From Streptococcaceae bacterium (lineage in GTDB: Bacteria; Bacillota; Bacilli; Lactobacillales; Streptococcaceae), in contig JAISYB010000181.1 of assembly GCA_031270215.1 (NCBI GenBank), positions 1-5,734 on the forward strand: DNA of 5,734 nt. The letters are read 5' to 3'. Each line of letters opens with the position of its first letter. The stretch's first letter is position 1. Positions 4,783-5,734 of this stretch are shown one piece after another. The translations under genes were made by a program, and so were the position numbers. Under the pieces are notes generated by a model. It searched no databases and was not told the origin of the DNA. It saw only the letters and a list, made by a program, of their open reading frames with translations.

Positions 4783-5598
4783 ATGATGAGAAAAAAAATA
4801 ACAAAAGCCAAACGTATCGTTGTCAAAGTTGGAACTTCAACACTACTTCTGCCAAATGGTAAGCTCAATTTAAGCTGTTTTGATCGGCTAGCCTTTGTTT
4901 TGAGTGACTTAAATAATCGCGGATATGAAGTCATTTTGGTGTCTAGCGGCGCAATTGGTGTCGGGCTCAACGAGCTAGGTCTGTCAAGTCGACCGAAGGA
5001 AATCCCCAAGCAGCAAGCAATCGCCAGTGTCGGACAAGTCCAGTTGATGAATCTATATACCAATCAATTCAAGCTATACGGACAAATTACCTCACAGCTC
5101 CTACTCACTCAGGACGTCACTAGCTTTCCTGAAAGTCGGGAAAATGTTATCAACGCCTTAAACGCACTCATTGATATGCAAATTATCCCAATTATCAATG
5201 AAAATGATTCGGTTGCCTTAGATGAGCTGGATCATGAAACAAGATTTGGTGATAATGATAAGCTCTCAGCAATCGTCGCACAGCTGATTTCTGCCGATTT
5301 GTTGATTATGCTTTCAGATATTGATGGCCTCTATGATAAAAATCCAAACATTTATGATGATGCCAAGATTATCCCTAATCTACGCGTGATTACACCAGAA
5401 ATTCTTCAGATAGCAAGCGGTGCAGGCTCCAGATTTGGCACAGGTGGCATGACGAGTAAGCTCAAGGCTGCCGAATTTTTATTTGAAAATCAGCTTGATA
5501 TGGTCTTAACCAGTGGTAAAAATCCCGACATTATCTTTGACGTTTTGAAGGGAAAAAATATCGGAACTTATTTTGAAAGCGAGGAAAAGGATGACTGA
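4783..5598 (+). CDS. proB: glutamate 5-kinase, short form without PUA domain
   Basis: The product phosphorylates L-glutamate with ATP to gamma-glutamyl phosphate, the first and usually feedback-inhibited step of proline synthesis, in the cytoplasm. It has 271 residues and is a single amino-acid-kinase domain. KVGTSTL with Lys15 forms the phosphate loop; VSSGAIGVG (53-61) and INENDSV (138-144) with RFGDNDK (154-160) bind glutamate and help catalysis; SDIDGLYDKNP (178-188) and GSRFGTGGMTSK (215-226) complete the nucleotide site. The Escherichia coli enzyme (367 residues) has an extra C-terminal PUA domain, which is absent here; single-domain forms of this length are known in lactic acid bacteria. 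GAGG lies 7 nt before the first of two adjacent ATG codons. The stop overlaps the start of proA by 8 nt, indicating one operon with coupled translation and passage of the unstable intermediate between the two enzymes. Confidence 0.97.
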   Translation: MMRKKITKAKRIVVKVGTSTLLLPNGKLNLSCFDRLAFVLSDLNNRGYEVILVSSGAIGVGLNELGLSSRPKEIPKQQAIASVGQVQLMNLYTNQFKLYGQITSQLLLTQDVTSFPESRENVINALNALIDMQIIPIINENDSVALDELDHETRFGDNDKLSAIVAQLISADLLIMLSDIDGLYDKNPNIYDDAKIIPNLRVITPEILQIASGAGSRFGTGGMTSKLKAAEFLFENQLDMVLTSGKNPDIIFDVLKGKNIGTYFESEEKDD

Positions 5599-5734
5599 TT
5601 TAAATACTTTGGGTCAAAATGCCAAGCAGATAACAGGTCAGCTAGCACAGCTATCTACCCCTGAGAAAAATGCCGCTTTATTAAAAATGGCAGCTAAAAT
5701 TCGTGAGGAGAAAAATTTTATCCTTGAGGAGAAT
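5591..5734 (+). CDS. proA: gamma-glutamyl phosphate reductase, N-terminal 48 residues
   Basis: The gene runs off the right edge; only 48 codons are present, starting MTDLNTLGQNAKQ. The stretches LSTPEKNAALLKMAAKI and REEKNFILEEN match the N-terminal helices of ProA, the NADPH-dependent enzyme that converts gamma-glutamyl phosphate to glutamate-5-semialdehyde (full length about 415 residues). The catalytic cysteine lies beyond the window. The ATG at 5591 overlaps the proB stop by 8 nt and has GAGG 6 nt upstream, inside the proB coding sequence. Position directly after proB makes the call firm despite the short fragment. Confidence 0.93.
   Translation, partial: MTDLNTLGQNAKQITGQLAQLSTPEKNAALLKMAAKIREEKNFILEEN

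Noticed and set aside
4758..5063. 101-codon minus-strand frame
   Set aside because: It is the antisense shadow of the proB 5' half.

Overview
The window looks like chromosomal DNA of a low-GC Gram-positive of the Streptococcaceae, most likely a Lactococcus or close relative. The grounds are AT-rich intergenic DNA with TTGACT/TATAAT and extended -10 promoters, GGAG-type ribosome binding sites, an RNA polymerase delta subunit with a TTG start and long Asp/Glu tail, a leader-controlled pyrG, a short ProB and a DUF3397-type membrane protein. The genus is an inference from gene content; no search was possible.

Layout. Six genes or gene parts lie on the minus strand from the right-centre to the left edge: a DUF3397-like membrane protein, a LytTR response regulator without a kinase beside it, rpoE (delta subunit), pyrG (CTP synthase), and the 5' part of a TatD-family metal-dependent hydrolase gene cut by the left edge. 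Each has its own plausible promoter, so this is a run of same-strand units rather than one obvious operon. At the right edge, on the plus strand, proB and the start of proA overlap by 8 nt and form a proline-biosynthesis operon.

The best supported regulatory element is the rpoE-pyrG gap. A consensus-like promoter places the pyrG start on a GGGC sequence, followed by a strong terminator hairpin whose upstream arm contains GCTCCC. This is the arrangement of the CTP-sensing attenuator known for Gram-positive pyrG genes. The same hairpin probably ends transcripts from rpoE.

Two stretches hold no intact gene. Positions 183-503, between pyrG and tatD, contain about five diverged copies of a roughly 23-bp unit, a run of 12 C and a 22-bp near-palindrome. 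Positions 4311-4782, upstream of proB, carry pieces of protein-like sequence in shifted minus-strand frames, suggesting a decayed gene of unknown identity, plus the promoters of the flanking genes. I found no tRNA, rRNA, CRISPR array, intact insertion sequence or phage gene. Most of the window is ordinary housekeeping DNA; the noncoding repeat region is the least explained part.
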